Assembly (NCBI GenBank): GCA_022568195.1
Contig: JADFFS010000013.1
Coordinates: 1 to 38,896 of the forward strand
DNA: 38,896 bases
Origin: Chloroflexota bacterium
GTDB lineage: Bacteria; Chloroflexota; Dehalococcoidia; Lucifugimonadales; UBA3495
Reading direction: 5' to 3'
Shown here: piece by piece, positions 17,391-25,869 of the stretch
Position numbering within the stretch: position 1 is the first letter of the stretch
How the letters are laid out: every line of letters begins with the position of its first letter
Translations under genes and position numbers: made by a program
Notes under the pieces: generated by a model
What the model saw: only the letters and a program-made list of their open reading frames with translations
What the model was told of the DNA's origin: nothing
Database searches by the model: none

Positions 17391-18905
17391 CTACCCGGCG
17401 AACAAGTTCGTGGCGGCCCGGGGGATCACCAAGAAGTTGACTCCAGAAATTATTGAGGTGATGCTGAAGGTTTGAACCAGTGTCAAGTTATGGCCCCCCG
17501 CCGCGAACTTGGGAGCCAGAGCATTGGCCACCGTTAACACCAGTACAACGAACGCCACCACCGCTGTAGTCATCCCCAAATCCTGGGTTTGGAACATGTC
17601 CAGGCCCGACCCTGTCGTCCCCAATGAAGCCGTGGCGCTTTGCGCCTGGTCCAGTACCGAAGCCGAAACTTCCTCCAGCTTGGCATTAAAGGTGCTGATG
17701 ATCGCCATGATGAACATGAGTAGCCCGGTCATAGCTGCGTGCATGGGGTAAGCCAGGAAGGTGAAGCTGCCTGCCGTCAAGCGGCGTATACCCCTCATCT
17801 CGGCCACCGACGAAGCATACGTCGAGGCAATATCCCCGATTTCCCCGGCATCTCCGCCCAGCTCTACAGCCTCCACCAGCATCCCAGTGGAACGGCGGAC
17901 CAACTCGCTTCCCGCTTCGGCCGCGAACTGCTCCCAGCATAAACTCGGGGGCAACTGGTTTGCGATGCGGTTTTTCAGGCGCAAAATGTGGGGTTCCAGA
18001 CCACCCATGGACTTCAGGTCGATATCGGGTAATGCCATACCCAGGGTGGTTTTTTTCGCCCCAGCGGTTGCTCCCAGGGTTCGCAGAAAGGTAGAAATCT
18101 CTTGGTCCAGCCCGGAAATTTTTTTAGCGTCCCTGGCGGCGAAATAGCCTGTGGGAAAAAGCATGAGCCCGATGGTAAGAAGGCCGGCGCCGAGTCCAAA
18201 GATAAAGCCCATGGCCACGGCTAGGGGTAACCCGATGCCGCCCAGGGTCATCAAGAGAAACTTTGCCTTGCGCCTGTCCGGTGGCATGCCAGTTTTGCTG
18301 GAAAAAGCCATCTCTTCATAGGGCGACGTGCGCAGTATCAGGTACACCCCTACGGCGGTGATGAAGAACGTGGCCATGCCCATCAAAACCACGAAGTTTT
18401 GCTGCAGCCCGCCGGTCATGGCGGAGACCAACGCCACCACCACGATCAAGGTGACCGACACCAGCAGAGCGGCGTAGGCGTCGGTCCATTTTTTTAGGTT
18501 TTCGATGCTGGTCTGGTATTCGGCGATGTATCTCCTAGATTCGAGTCTGGATTCTTCCTTGATAAAGGTCCCCTCCGATTCCCCTGAGGAGATGGTGCTG
18601 GCAAATCGGAGCAAAAGGCTCTTGATATTCGATGCCTTGGCCCTTCCGGCCACCGACTGGAGAGCCTCGGTGTACTCCATTCCGAGCCGCGCGGCCAAAA
18701 GGAATACCTGTTGGAAGAAGACCGCGGTCTTGTGGGGCTGCTCCCCAGCCTTCCTGAATATGGCCTCCCGGGGTAGCTGGGCAATGGCCAGGCACGACAT
18801 GTAAGTTAGACTGGAGAGAAGGTCGAAAGCAATGACGATGTTGTCCGAAGAGACCTTCTCAATCTCTTCTGGGGACGATAATGCTGGCGGTGCTGAGGTA
18901 GTCAT
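17391..18905 (-). CDS. arlJ: Archaellar membrane platform protein ArlJ
   Basis: A 504-residue protein with two GspF/TadC-type cytoplasmic helical domains and several membrane segments: about residues 144-166, 171-191, 213-250, 368-395, 440-460 and 470-497. Two halves each carry the T2SSF pattern (for example LGMEYTEALQSVAGRAKA in the first). The length and the double-domain layout fit ArlJ/FlaJ better than TadB or TadC, which are separate proteins of about 300 residues. It would anchor the filament in the membrane and be driven by ArlI, whose gene ends 88 bases upstream. The frame starts at ATG 18905. Confidence 0.87.
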   Translation of the reverse strand: MTTSAPPALSSPEEIEKVSSDNIVIAFDLLSSLTYMSCLAIAQLPREAIFRKAGEQPHKTAVFFQQVFLLAARLGMEYTEALQSVAGRAKASNIKSLLLRFASTISSGESEGTFIKEESRLESRRYIAEYQTSIENLKKWTDAYAALLVSVTLIVVVALVSAMTGGLQQNFVVLMGMATFFITAVGVYLILRTSPYEEMAFSSKTGMPPDRRKAKFLLMTLGGIGLPLAVAMGFIFGLGAGLLTIGLMLFPTGYFAARDAKKISGLDQEISTFLRTLGATAGAKKTTLGMALPDIDLKSMGGLEPHILRLKNRIANQLPPSLCWEQFAAEAGSELVRRSTGMLVEAVELGGDAGEIGDIASTYASSVAEMRGIRRLTAGSFTFLAYPMHAAMTGLLMFIMAIISTFNAKLEEVSASVLDQAQSATASLGTTGSGLDMFQTQDLGMTTAVVAFVVLVLTVANALAPKFAAGGHNLTLVQTFSITSIISGVNFLVIPRAATNLFAG

Positions 18906-18993
18906 TGACCTTTAAATACAGTTATAAAAGTTGGTTCGATAGTTTCCCTGATTCCATCTGGGGAGCGCAAAACGACCGGAACCAAAGCGCCGG

Positions 18994-20703
18994 TTATCGG
19001 AAGAGCCCTTCTCTGTATGCTTTGGAGAGCACGTTGAAGAAATCGTAAAAGTCGGTGAACTTTTGCTCGGCCAGACTCCTCAGCACCGTGGCGCGCTGCT
19101 CCATCTCGGTGTAGATATTCCGAACGTCTTTGGGCGCCATCCCTCTCTTGGGGGCGATGACGCGCTCCAACAGGTAGCTATTGTTGTAGGCCACGAACTC
19201 GTGTTCGTCGGTAACCGGGTTCCATTTAAACACTTCGATGAACGAGAAGGAATCGGAAATCGAGTCGTAGCCAATGATCTCGCTGATGCTGATGACTCGA
19301 CGGCCTTCCTTGCCGTTCGGTAGGCGGACGGCGCTACAGATGACCACCACGTTGAGGTTGTCGATGTAGACCTTGGGGATATTGATGGGGGCGCCGGTCA
19401 GCCTCTGAATCAGCTTCTCCACCGTGGCGGCGTGGAAGGTGGCCATACAGGCGTGGCCGGTCTGCATGGCCTGGAAGGCCACGGCTCCCTCTTCACCGCG
19501 GATCTCACCGATGATTATTTCGTTGGGCCGTTGCCGCAGCGCTGACTTGAGCAGGTCCATCATGGTCACGGCGGACCCGGACGAATCCTTGGAAGCGCCT
19601 CTTGTGGACTCTCTGATCCAGTTGGGGTGGGGCAACTGCACTTCCGGCGTGTCCTCGATGGTGACTATCTTGGCCGGGGGCGGGATAAAGGCGGCGATGG
19701 CGTTGAGCAATGTGGTTTTGCCCGAAGCTGTTTCACCCGAGATGAAGACGTTCATGCCCTCCCGCATGATAAAGGACAGGTAGGCAGCCATCTCGTAGGT
19801 CAGGGCGCCGAACTCGATCAAGTCCAGGATGCTCAACGGGGTTGCCGAGAACTTCCTGATGGTGAAGTTGCTCCCTCGTTTCGACACGTCTCCACCGTAG
19901 ACTATGTTTACGCGGGAGCCGTCGGGCAGGATCGCGTCCACAAGGGGTTCGCGGTAGGTTACCGGGCGGCCTATCTTTTCGGAGAGGCGGACCACAAAAC
20001 GGTCCAACTCTTCATTGGTATCGAAGGTGACGTTGGATGTCAGTGCGCCAAAAACCTTGTGCTCCACAAAGAGAGGCCCCACACCGCTGCAGCTCACATC
20101 CTCGATGTAGGGGTCGGTAATCAGGGGTTCGAGGACACCCAGCCCAACCTTATCCCTGACGATCAGGTACCTCAACCCGAGGTATTCCGCCGGGGTCACC
20201 CTCAGATGGCCGTCCCGTTTGAAAAATTTGCCGAACAGCCCGTGGCGATCCTCCTCGGGGGTGCAAATCTTTTCCAGGCTGTCCAATAGGGCCATGGCCC
20301 TCACTTCGGGGTCATCGGAGCCGGCGATTTCGTCGACCACGTGGACCAACCTGGCATCCACCAAGGGCATCAACTGGGCCAGCCCAGGGATTCCTGTCGG
20401 CTCAATGGTGTTGTACCGGTCCCGGCTGTTCTCTGGGTCGGGGTGAATGTGTATGTATACGCCTTTACCCGACGGGTAAACCACGTTGGGGTCTTTCATG
20501 CCCTTGTGGGCACGGCCAAGGGTCGCCGTAAACTCGGGAACCCCGATCTCGTCTATACGCAGGTCGTGGAGGTATTCCCACAGGTGGGGCTTTTCCCTGG
20601 ATTGCTCCTGCAGCATGGCCGGCAGCATGCGAAAGGCTGGGCAATCGAAGGGATCATCTGGGTGCCCGTGGACATTGGCAACTTCGGCAACCCTGGTGGC
20701 CAT
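18994..20703 (-). CDS. arlI: Archaellar secretion/rotation ATPase ArlI
   Basis: A 569-residue member of the GspE/PilB/TadA ATPase superfamily. Walker A is GETASGKTT (323-331), the Asp box is TIEDTPE (348-354), Walker B is IIIGEIRGEE (396-405), and the His box lies in TGHACMATFHAAT (415-427). The long N-terminal part with YIHIHPDP and the DPYIEDVSCSG segment (197-207) is typical of archaeal FlaI/ArlI and its close GspE2 relatives. The enzyme hydrolyses ATP to assemble the filament and, in archaea, to rotate it. Its gene starts two bases after the arlH stop (TAACCATG), so translation is likely coupled. TadA is the main alternative; the ArlH neighbour and archaellins decide against it. Confidence 0.92.
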   Translation of the reverse strand: MATRVAEVANVHGHPDDPFDCPAFRMLPAMLQEQSREKPHLWEYLHDLRIDEIGVPEFTATLGRAHKGMKDPNVVYPSGKGVYIHIHPDPENSRDRYNTIEPTGIPGLAQLMPLVDARLVHVVDEIAGSDDPEVRAMALLDSLEKICTPEEDRHGLFGKFFKRDGHLRVTPAEYLGLRYLIVRDKVGLGVLEPLITDPYIEDVSCSGVGPLFVEHKVFGALTSNVTFDTNEELDRFVVRLSEKIGRPVTYREPLVDAILPDGSRVNIVYGGDVSKRGSNFTIRKFSATPLSILDLIEFGALTYEMAAYLSFIMREGMNVFISGETASGKTTLLNAIAAFIPPPAKIVTIEDTPEVQLPHPNWIRESTRGASKDSSGSAVTMMDLLKSALRQRPNEIIIGEIRGEEGAVAFQAMQTGHACMATFHAATVEKLIQRLTGAPINIPKVYIDNLNVVVICSAVRLPNGKEGRRVISISEIIGYDSISDSFSFIEVFKWNPVTDEHEFVAYNNSYLLERVIAPKRGMAPKDVRNIYTEMEQRATVLRSLAEQKFTDFYDFFNVLSKAYREGLFR

Positions 20704-20705
20704 GG

Positions 20706-21428
20706 TTACGCCTTGGCTCGGGAGAGGGGAATGGTTTTCAGCCCCACTCCTGGTTCAACGTCGAAGCTCATCGTATTGTCCTGCCGGTCCGCGTTACGGA
20801 CCTTGGTCACTTCCATTACCTTCACTACCAGGTCCCTCATTTCCTCCAAGCGCAAGCTGAGGTGAGCGTCGCAAAGCGACCGAATGCGTTGGAGCATACC
20901 CTCGCCAAAAGCGTAGGTGTGCACCACCAGGAAAATTGTCCTGCCGTCCTCGCAAAGCTGTTTGCATGCCGAGAAGAAGTCTACAATACCAACTTCTTGG
21001 CCATGGGTTACTATTCTCGTGGCGGAATCGACAATGATTACCTCGTAGTTCTTCGGCAGCTTCTCGATGTGATCGGCCAACCGGTCAAAGAGAACTACGG
21101 AGTTTTCGTTTCTACCGCTTATCTGCATCCGGTAGATTCTAAGAAAGTCCATCAGGAAGTGATCGGTCACGTCCAGATTGATGGAGCTCATTTGAGTCAA
21201 CAGGTTTTTTACGGTGGTCTCGGTGGTGTAGTAAGCGACGTCGACCCCCGAGTTCAAGGCGCCATAAGCAAACTGCTGGCATATCACGCTTTTTCCAGAA
21301 GCCGGCGCACCCTCTATCAAGGTCAGGGCGCCCCGCTGCACGCTTCCACCCAACCGGGCATCCATCTCTGTCCTGCCCGTGGAAATGACAACTTCTCCCG
21401 GCGCCGCATCAACGTCGCTGGTTACCAT
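20706..21428 (-). CDS. arlH: Archaellum regulator ArlH, RecA/KaiC-like
   Basis: About 240 residues from ATG 21428, which has GGAG six bases upstream; a GTG four codons earlier is less well placed. The fold is RecA-like: Walker A GAPASGKS (40-47), then the ETTVKNLL segment (70-77) and Walker B EVIIVDSATRI (129-139). ArlH binds ATP but is a weak or inactive ATPase; in archaea it docks on ArlI and its nucleotide state is thought to gate assembly and rotation. ArlH is found with archaella and not with ordinary type IV pili, so it is the strongest marker in this locus. It is the first gene of the arlH-arlI-arlJ transcript. Confidence 0.88.
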   Translation of the reverse strand: MVTSDVDAAPGEVVISTGRTEMDARLGGSVQRGALTLIEGAPASGKSVICQQFAYGALNSGVDVAYYTTETTVKNLLTQMSSINLDVTDHFLMDFLRIYRMQISGRNENSVVLFDRLADHIEKLPKNYEVIIVDSATRIVTHGQEVGIVDFFSACKQLCEDGRTIFLVVHTYAFGEGMLQRIRSLCDAHLSLRLEEMRDLVVKVMEVTKVRNADRQDNTMSFDVEPGVGLKTIPLSRAKA

Positions 21429-21866
21429 TAGACTCTCCACGCCCGTTTACATGGCGTCATTATCAATATTGTATCACGAAAGAGCCAATTTAACCTGCCC
21501 GAAAACAGCTTGTGAATAAGGCTTTTTCAACTTGGCTGGCGCCTTATACAGGTGTTAATTTGTCGATGGCACGGGATGCCGGCGGGACCGCGATCAATTG
21601 GAACAGCGATAGAGCGGGCCGATAAGGCGTAATGCGAGTTAGTCTGAAGGCTCGAATGGGGCACGCCGCGTGATACTATATCTTTATATGTTTAGCCAAG
21701 GTCCTCTTACCGCGCTCGCCCAGCATCAGACACTTCGGCGCGACTTTGAGCACAGCTATCGCGCCAAAACAGATTGTAACTGTCGTGGGGAATAGGCCAC
21801 CCGACCATATCCGTTGGTTGTTGCCCCAGATATCACCGCCACAAAACCGTTTTCGTGTAGGACGCG
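21429..21866. promoter_or_regulatory. Divergent region between arlH and the ArlF-like gene
   Basis: No gene is supported in these 438 bases. On the minus strand TACAAT (plus coordinates 21468-21473) is a reasonable -10 for arlH, about 40 bases before its ATG, but I found no -35. Near 21671-21692 an AT-rich patch (TGATACTATATCTTTATATG) stands out; its role is unclear. Confidence 0.35.
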
Positions 21867-22367
21867 ATGGCAGATAGCGTAGCCGCCATGCTGATACTGG
21901 CGCTATTGCTGGTTGTAATTACGCTGATGGCTCGGGCCACCATCGCTGGCGGAACCATGATGGACCTGGCTTCTAAGGCAGCTTTTGACCGGGCGGAGGA
22001 CCGGGCCAGGACCAATATCAGCGTCACCAGCGTAACCGCCAGCGGAACCAGTGTCACTGTGAAGCTCAAAAACACGGGCGCCACTTCCGTGGCCGACTTT
22101 GACAAGATGGACTTCATCATAAGCTACGTGTCCTCCAACGCCACGGTCATAACCCGCTTGACCCACACAGCGGGGACTCTGGCAGCCGACCAGTGGAAAC
22201 GAACCTCGATTTCGCCGGACACCCTGGAACCAAACACTTGGAACGAATCGGAGACGTTGACCCTGGACGCGTTACTGGGCAACACCCTGGATTCGGCTTC
22301 CACCGGGACAGTGGCTGTAGTAACCCCCCACGGCGTAGACGCCCTGGGATTTTTCACAGTTCCCTAG
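21867..22367 (+). CDS. ArlF-like stator/pseudoperiplasmic protein
   Basis: A 166-residue protein with an N-terminal hydrophobic helix (about 5-25) and a beta-sandwich body. The strand pattern VTVKLKNTGATSVADFDKMDF followed by ITRLTHTAG and TWNESETLTLDAL is like the archaellin-fold ArlF (FlaF) proteins, which in archaea sit outside the membrane and form the stator with ArlG. It matches the first 160 residues of the two 486-residue proteins encoded next to it, and lacks their repeats. ArlF-type proteins keep the N-terminal helix as an anchor. TAGGA is placed upstream of ATG 21867. It is the only gene of this part of the locus on the plus strand. Confidence 0.78.
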   Translation: MADSVAAMLILALLLVVITLMARATIAGGTMMDLASKAAFDRAEDRARTNISVTSVTASGTSVTVKLKNTGATSVADFDKMDFIISYVSSNATVITRLTHTAGTLAADQWKRTSISPDTLEPNTWNESETLTLDALLGNTLDSASTGTVAVVTPHGVDALGFFTVP

Positions 22368-22446
22368 CTAAGCCTCAGCCTCATCTCCAGCAGCGGGCTG
22401 CCCTCCACCCAAGCATCCAGGTCTCTGTCCCCACAGATTTTTCGGG

Positions 22447-23907
22447 CTAATTGGTCAGCGCCTTGGTGTAGGCCGCGATGAACACGTCTACCTGGGCGTG
22501 CTCCAGGTACTCATCCCACACGTTGTCCGCCCTGATGCCGGTGCCCCCTTGCAGGTGCGACCGTCTTTCTATGTCCCCGTTCCAGTCGTCCGTGGAGTCC
22601 CCGTGTCGAAAGCCAGCTTTTCTGGCCTTACCCCCTGTTGTCCCGGCGCGGAAGATCAGCCCGTTGGCCTCGGTTGGCACGCTGTAGGTATCGGCGTCCA
22701 GCTCCTGCCAGGAATCCAGCGCAGGGTCGGCAACAGCCACATCTTCTATGTAATAGACCACCGAGTCCTTGGTCTGGCCCACCAGGTAGACCTTCACTGT
22801 CGCCACGTCACCGATCCAGGCCTGAAACTGGTCAGCGGCGTTGATGCCCACCAGATACATGGTGTTCGAGTACTTCCGCAGATCCGACTGCGGTTCAGGG
22901 AAGCTACTGCCGGTCTCCCGGATGCCGTATTTGACATCACCGTTTTTCGTGGAGTCGATGAAAAGTATAACCCCGTCGGCCGCGCCTCCCACGTAGGCGG
23001 ACACGTCTACAGTGGCCCACAGCCCCTCCTGGCTAACCGGAGGAGTGATGTCAAACGGGGTGTTGAAATACGAGGGGTCTGCCCCCAAGGTATACCCCCG
23101 CAGCTTGAAGTCTATTGCGGTATCCTCGATATATCCCTGAATCAGCCGGTTGCCGTCCACCTCGACGATCTGCCACCGGTGGGTCTCCCCGGCCATCGCT
23201 TGAAATAGCGTATCGGACATGTAGTCCCGGGTATCTTTCTTGCCCCGTACCACTCCACTTAAATTGCCGGTGGTGCCGGTATTCACCAACTCGACGATGG
23301 CCCCGGTCGTTGTTCCCACGGGGACGTAGGACGACAGGTCTATGTCCTGCCAGGAGCCGGTGGTAGTGAGGCTGATGTCCTGGGCATTGGTGAACCAGAA
23401 GAACCCCCTGGCGGAGAAGGGTGAGGTGTCCAGCACACCGTTGGGCGTTGCTACGATAACGTTCCCTATGGTGTCGTCGCTCTGTGCGGGGGACAGGAGG
23501 GCGTCCAGGGTAATGGTTTCGCCGGGGTTCCAGGCGTTGGGCTGGAAGGAGTCGGGCGAGATGGAGGTCATTTTCCACTGGTTGGCGCCCAATGTGCCGG
23601 TGGTATAAGCCAGGTAGGTGGCCACCGTGTTAACTGCGGCGTCGGTGTAGTCGACGATGAAGTCCATGGCGGCGTAGTCGTAGACGGAGGTGAGGCCCGT
23701 GTTCTTAAGCTGCAAAGTTAGGGTGGTGCCGCCGCCCTCGGCACTGACCAAGGTCAATCCGGTCCTGGCCCGCTCCCCGTCCCGGTTAACGGCCTCCGCG
23801 GAGGTTAGGCCGACGGCGGTGCTGGAAACGATCGAGGCCCAGGACATGAGGGACAACACCACGATCAGCACGCCCAGCACCAGGAGTCCGGCTACATTGA
23901 TGGCCAT
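22447..23907 (-). CDS. ArlF-like protein with three extra beta-rich repeats, copy B
   Basis: A 486-residue protein. Residues 1-160 are an ArlF-like module (hydrophobic helix 5-25, LTLQLKNTGLTSVYDYAAMDF at 63-83 in shortened form, TWN-like PNAWNPGETITL). Three repeats follow, at about 186-273, 297-379 and 400-481. Each starts with W-x-x-(I/V/L)-D, includes a xGxI(V/L)x strand, and ends with a V/F-rich strand (FKLRGYT, VKVYLVGQT, VDVFIAAYT). The repeats look like one beta-sandwich fold, not a named domain I can assign. The layout suggests a stator-like base with a large external extension. It starts 21 bases after the stop of copy A, which is about the same length and clearly homologous along its whole length. 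Confidence 0.75.
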   Translation of the reverse strand: MAINVAGLLVLGVLIVVLSLMSWASIVSSTAVGLTSAEAVNRDGERARTGLTLVSAEGGGTTLTLQLKNTGLTSVYDYAAMDFIVDYTDAAVNTVATYLAYTTGTLGANQWKMTSISPDSFQPNAWNPGETITLDALLSPAQSDDTIGNVIVATPNGVLDTSPFSARGFFWFTNAQDISLTTTGSWQDIDLSSYVPVGTTTGAIVELVNTGTTGNLSGVVRGKKDTRDYMSDTLFQAMAGETHRWQIVEVDGNRLIQGYIEDTAIDFKLRGYTLGADPSYFNTPFDITPPVSQEGLWATVDVSAYVGGAADGVILFIDSTKNGDVKYGIRETGSSFPEPQSDLRKYSNTMYLVGINAADQFQAWIGDVATVKVYLVGQTKDSVVYYIEDVAVADPALDSWQELDADTYSVPTEANGLIFRAGTTGGKARKAGFRHGDSTDDWNGDIERRSHLQGGTGIRADNVWDEYLEHAQVDVFIAAYTKALTN

Positions 23908-23928
23908 CGTGATCCATCCGGCATTGCT

Positions 23929-25389
23929 TTATTCCGTCACCGCCACGGTGTACGCCGCTATGAACACCTCTGAGCTGGTAGACTCCATGTATTCATCCCA
24001 CACGTCGTCAGCCCTGATGCCGGTGCCCGCCAGCAGATAAGTAATTCGTTCGATGTCCCCGTTCCAGTCATCGGTGGAGTCCCCGTGTCGAAACCCAAGT
24101 TTTTTGTTAACCGCGGTCAATGCCCCGGCGCGTAGGAACAGCCCGTTGGCCTCGATGGGAACGTTGTAGGTATTGGCGTCCAACTCCTGCCAGGAGCCCG
24201 TGACCGGGTCGGCAACGGCCACATCCTCCAGGTTGTACACCACCGAGTCCTTGGTCTGGCCCACCAGGTAGATCTTTACAGTGAGCACTTCTTCGAGCCA
24301 CGCCTCAAACTTGTTAGCGGCGTTAATTCCCACCAGGTACATGGTGCTCGAGTACCTACCGATCTCGTGATCGTCGAGTCCGGCGGCTAAAAAGGTGCTT
24401 CCAACTTCGCGGATGGCGTATTTTCTTAATCCTCCATCGGTGGAGTCGACGAAAAGTATTACGCCGTCGGCGTCGGCGTCCACGTGAGCGGACACGTCAA
24501 CAGTTTCCCATTGGGCTTTCGTGGCGGGCGTGATGTCCGGCGGATTGGCAAAATACGACGGGTCTGACCCTATGGTATAGCCTCGCAGCTTGAAGTCTAT
24601 GTCCCCATGCTCGATCCATCCCTGAATCAGCCGGTTGCCGTCGACCTTAACTATCTGCCACCGGTGGACCTTATTAGTCATCGCTTCGAACACAGGATTA
24701 GACATGTAATCCCGGGTATCTTCCTTTCCCCGCACCACCCCGCTCAAGTTGTTGATGCTGGAGGTGTTCACAGCTTCGACTATGACTCCGGTGGTTCCCA
24801 CGGGGACGTAGGACGACAGGTCTATGTCCTGCCACAAGGAGGTGGTTGACAGGCTTATGTCGAAGGCGTTGGTGAACCAGAAGAACCCCTTAGCCGTGAA
24901 AGACGCGGTTGCCGCCACGCCGCTGGGAGTTGCCACGACCACCCTGGCTGAGGAGTCGGCCTTTTGCGTAGGATTCAGCTTGGCGTCCAGGGTGATAATC
25001 TCTTCGGGGTCCCAGGCGTTGGGCTGGAAGGTGTCTGGGGTCAGAGAGGTCTTCTTCCACTGGTTATCGGCCAATGCTCCTGTGGTGTAGGTGAGGCGGG
25101 CGATGACCCGGTTGTTCGACGAGTCGGTGTAGTCTACGATGAAGTCCATGTGGGGATAGTCAAACACGGAGGTGAGGCCCGTGTTTTTGATCTGCACCGT
25201 CAATGTTCCGCCGCCTCCCCAGGCGCTGATCATCTGCAGATTGGTCCGGGCCCGCTCTCCGGCCCGGCCTACGGCTTCCGTGGAGGTGAGGCCGAGGGCG
25301 GTATTGGAGGCGACGGACACCCGGGACATGAGGGACAATACGATGATCATCACACCGAGCACCATGAGCCCGGCTATGTTGATTCCCAT
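23929..25389 (-). CDS. ArlF-like protein with three extra beta-rich repeats, copy A
   Basis: A 486-residue paralogue of the neighbouring copy B. It has the same order: an ArlF-like first 160 residues (helix AGLMVLGVMIIVLSLMSRVS, then LTVQIKNTGLTSVFDYPHMDF in its strand region) and three beta-rich repeats ending DFKLRGYT, VKIYLVGQT and VFIAAYT. Blocks such as RDYMSN, DGNRLIQGWIE and GFRHGDSTDDWNGDIER are shared almost word for word between the copies, which points to tandem duplication with later divergence. It starts six bases after the ArlG-like stop, so the two are surely co-transcribed. The extracellular side and stator role are inferred from the ArlF-like module and the neighbours. Confidence 0.75.
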   Translation of the reverse strand: MGINIAGLMVLGVMIIVLSLMSRVSVASNTALGLTSTEAVGRAGERARTNLQMISAWGGGGTLTVQIKNTGLTSVFDYPHMDFIVDYTDSSNNRVIARLTYTTGALADNQWKKTSLTPDTFQPNAWDPEEIITLDAKLNPTQKADSSARVVVATPSGVAATASFTAKGFFWFTNAFDISLSTTSLWQDIDLSSYVPVGTTGVIVEAVNTSSINNLSGVVRGKEDTRDYMSNPVFEAMTNKVHRWQIVKVDGNRLIQGWIEHGDIDFKLRGYTIGSDPSYFANPPDITPATKAQWETVDVSAHVDADADGVILFVDSTDGGLRKYAIREVGSTFLAAGLDDHEIGRYSSTMYLVGINAANKFEAWLEEVLTVKIYLVGQTKDSVVYNLEDVAVADPVTGSWQELDANTYNVPIEANGLFLRAGALTAVNKKLGFRHGDSTDDWNGDIERITYLLAGTGIRADDVWDEYMESTSSEVFIAAYTVAVTE

Positions 25390-25395
25390 GGTTAG

Positions 25396-25869
25396 TTAGA
25401 CCGTGAATTCCTTCTCGGCGGACACGGCGTTGTGGGTTATGAATCTAACCAGGTAGTCGCCGGTACCCAAAGTGGTCAGGTTAATGGTGACCTTGATGGT
25501 AGCTCCCGGCCTCCAGATGGTGTCCCCCTCGATGGTATAGGACCAGCAGTCGCTGCTGCAACTGGCGTTATAGCTAAGGCGGTTAAAGGTGGTGGAGGTT
25601 TTGAAGAAAAGGTCGGAGGAGTCAATCGCCGTTATCTCGGCTCCTCCCACGTTTTTGACCCAGGTATACACTATTTTCGGGCTGCCGGAGGTGTCGGTGG
25701 CGACGTGAATAATCTCCGTATCTGTTTTCAGCCGTTCCGAAGCCGCCGAACTGGACGAAAGCACGGCGCTGGTGCTCCTACCCAGGGCAGGCAGCATAGT
25801 GTTGACCACCATTACGGCGGCCACCACCGCAGCCATGGTCAGCAAGGTGGTAACCAGGACTTTATCCAT
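25396..25869 (-). CDS. ArlG-like stator protein
   Basis: A 157-residue protein with an N-terminal hydrophobic helix (about 5-28) and a beta-rich body. The start MDKVLVTTLLTMAAVVAAVM and the YTWVKNVGGAEITAIDSSDLFF strand region resemble ArlG (FlaG), the partner of ArlF in the archaeal stator. A C-x3-C pair (SCSSDC, about residues 103-108) may form a disulfide outside the cell. The gene overlaps the end of the ArlD/E-like gene by eight bases and is followed six bases later by the extended ArlF-like copy A; such tight spacing supports a shared machine. ArlF and ArlG are hard to tell apart by eye, so the letter is less certain than the class. Confidence 0.68.
   Translation of the reverse strand: MDKVLVTTLLTMAAVVAAVMVVNTMLPALGRSTSAVLSSSSAASERLKTDTEIIHVATDTSGSPKIVYTWVKNVGGAEITAIDSSDLFFKTSTTFNRLSYNASCSSDCWSYTIEGDTIWRPGATIKVTINLTTLGTGDYLVRFITHNAVSAEKEFTV

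Noticed and set aside
17391-21428. Reading the ATPase and membrane genes as a Tad or type IV pilus system
   Set aside because: ArlH is present, the filament genes have ITGLETAI archaellin helices and not FTLIEL pilin starts, and the platform protein is one long ArlJ-type chain.
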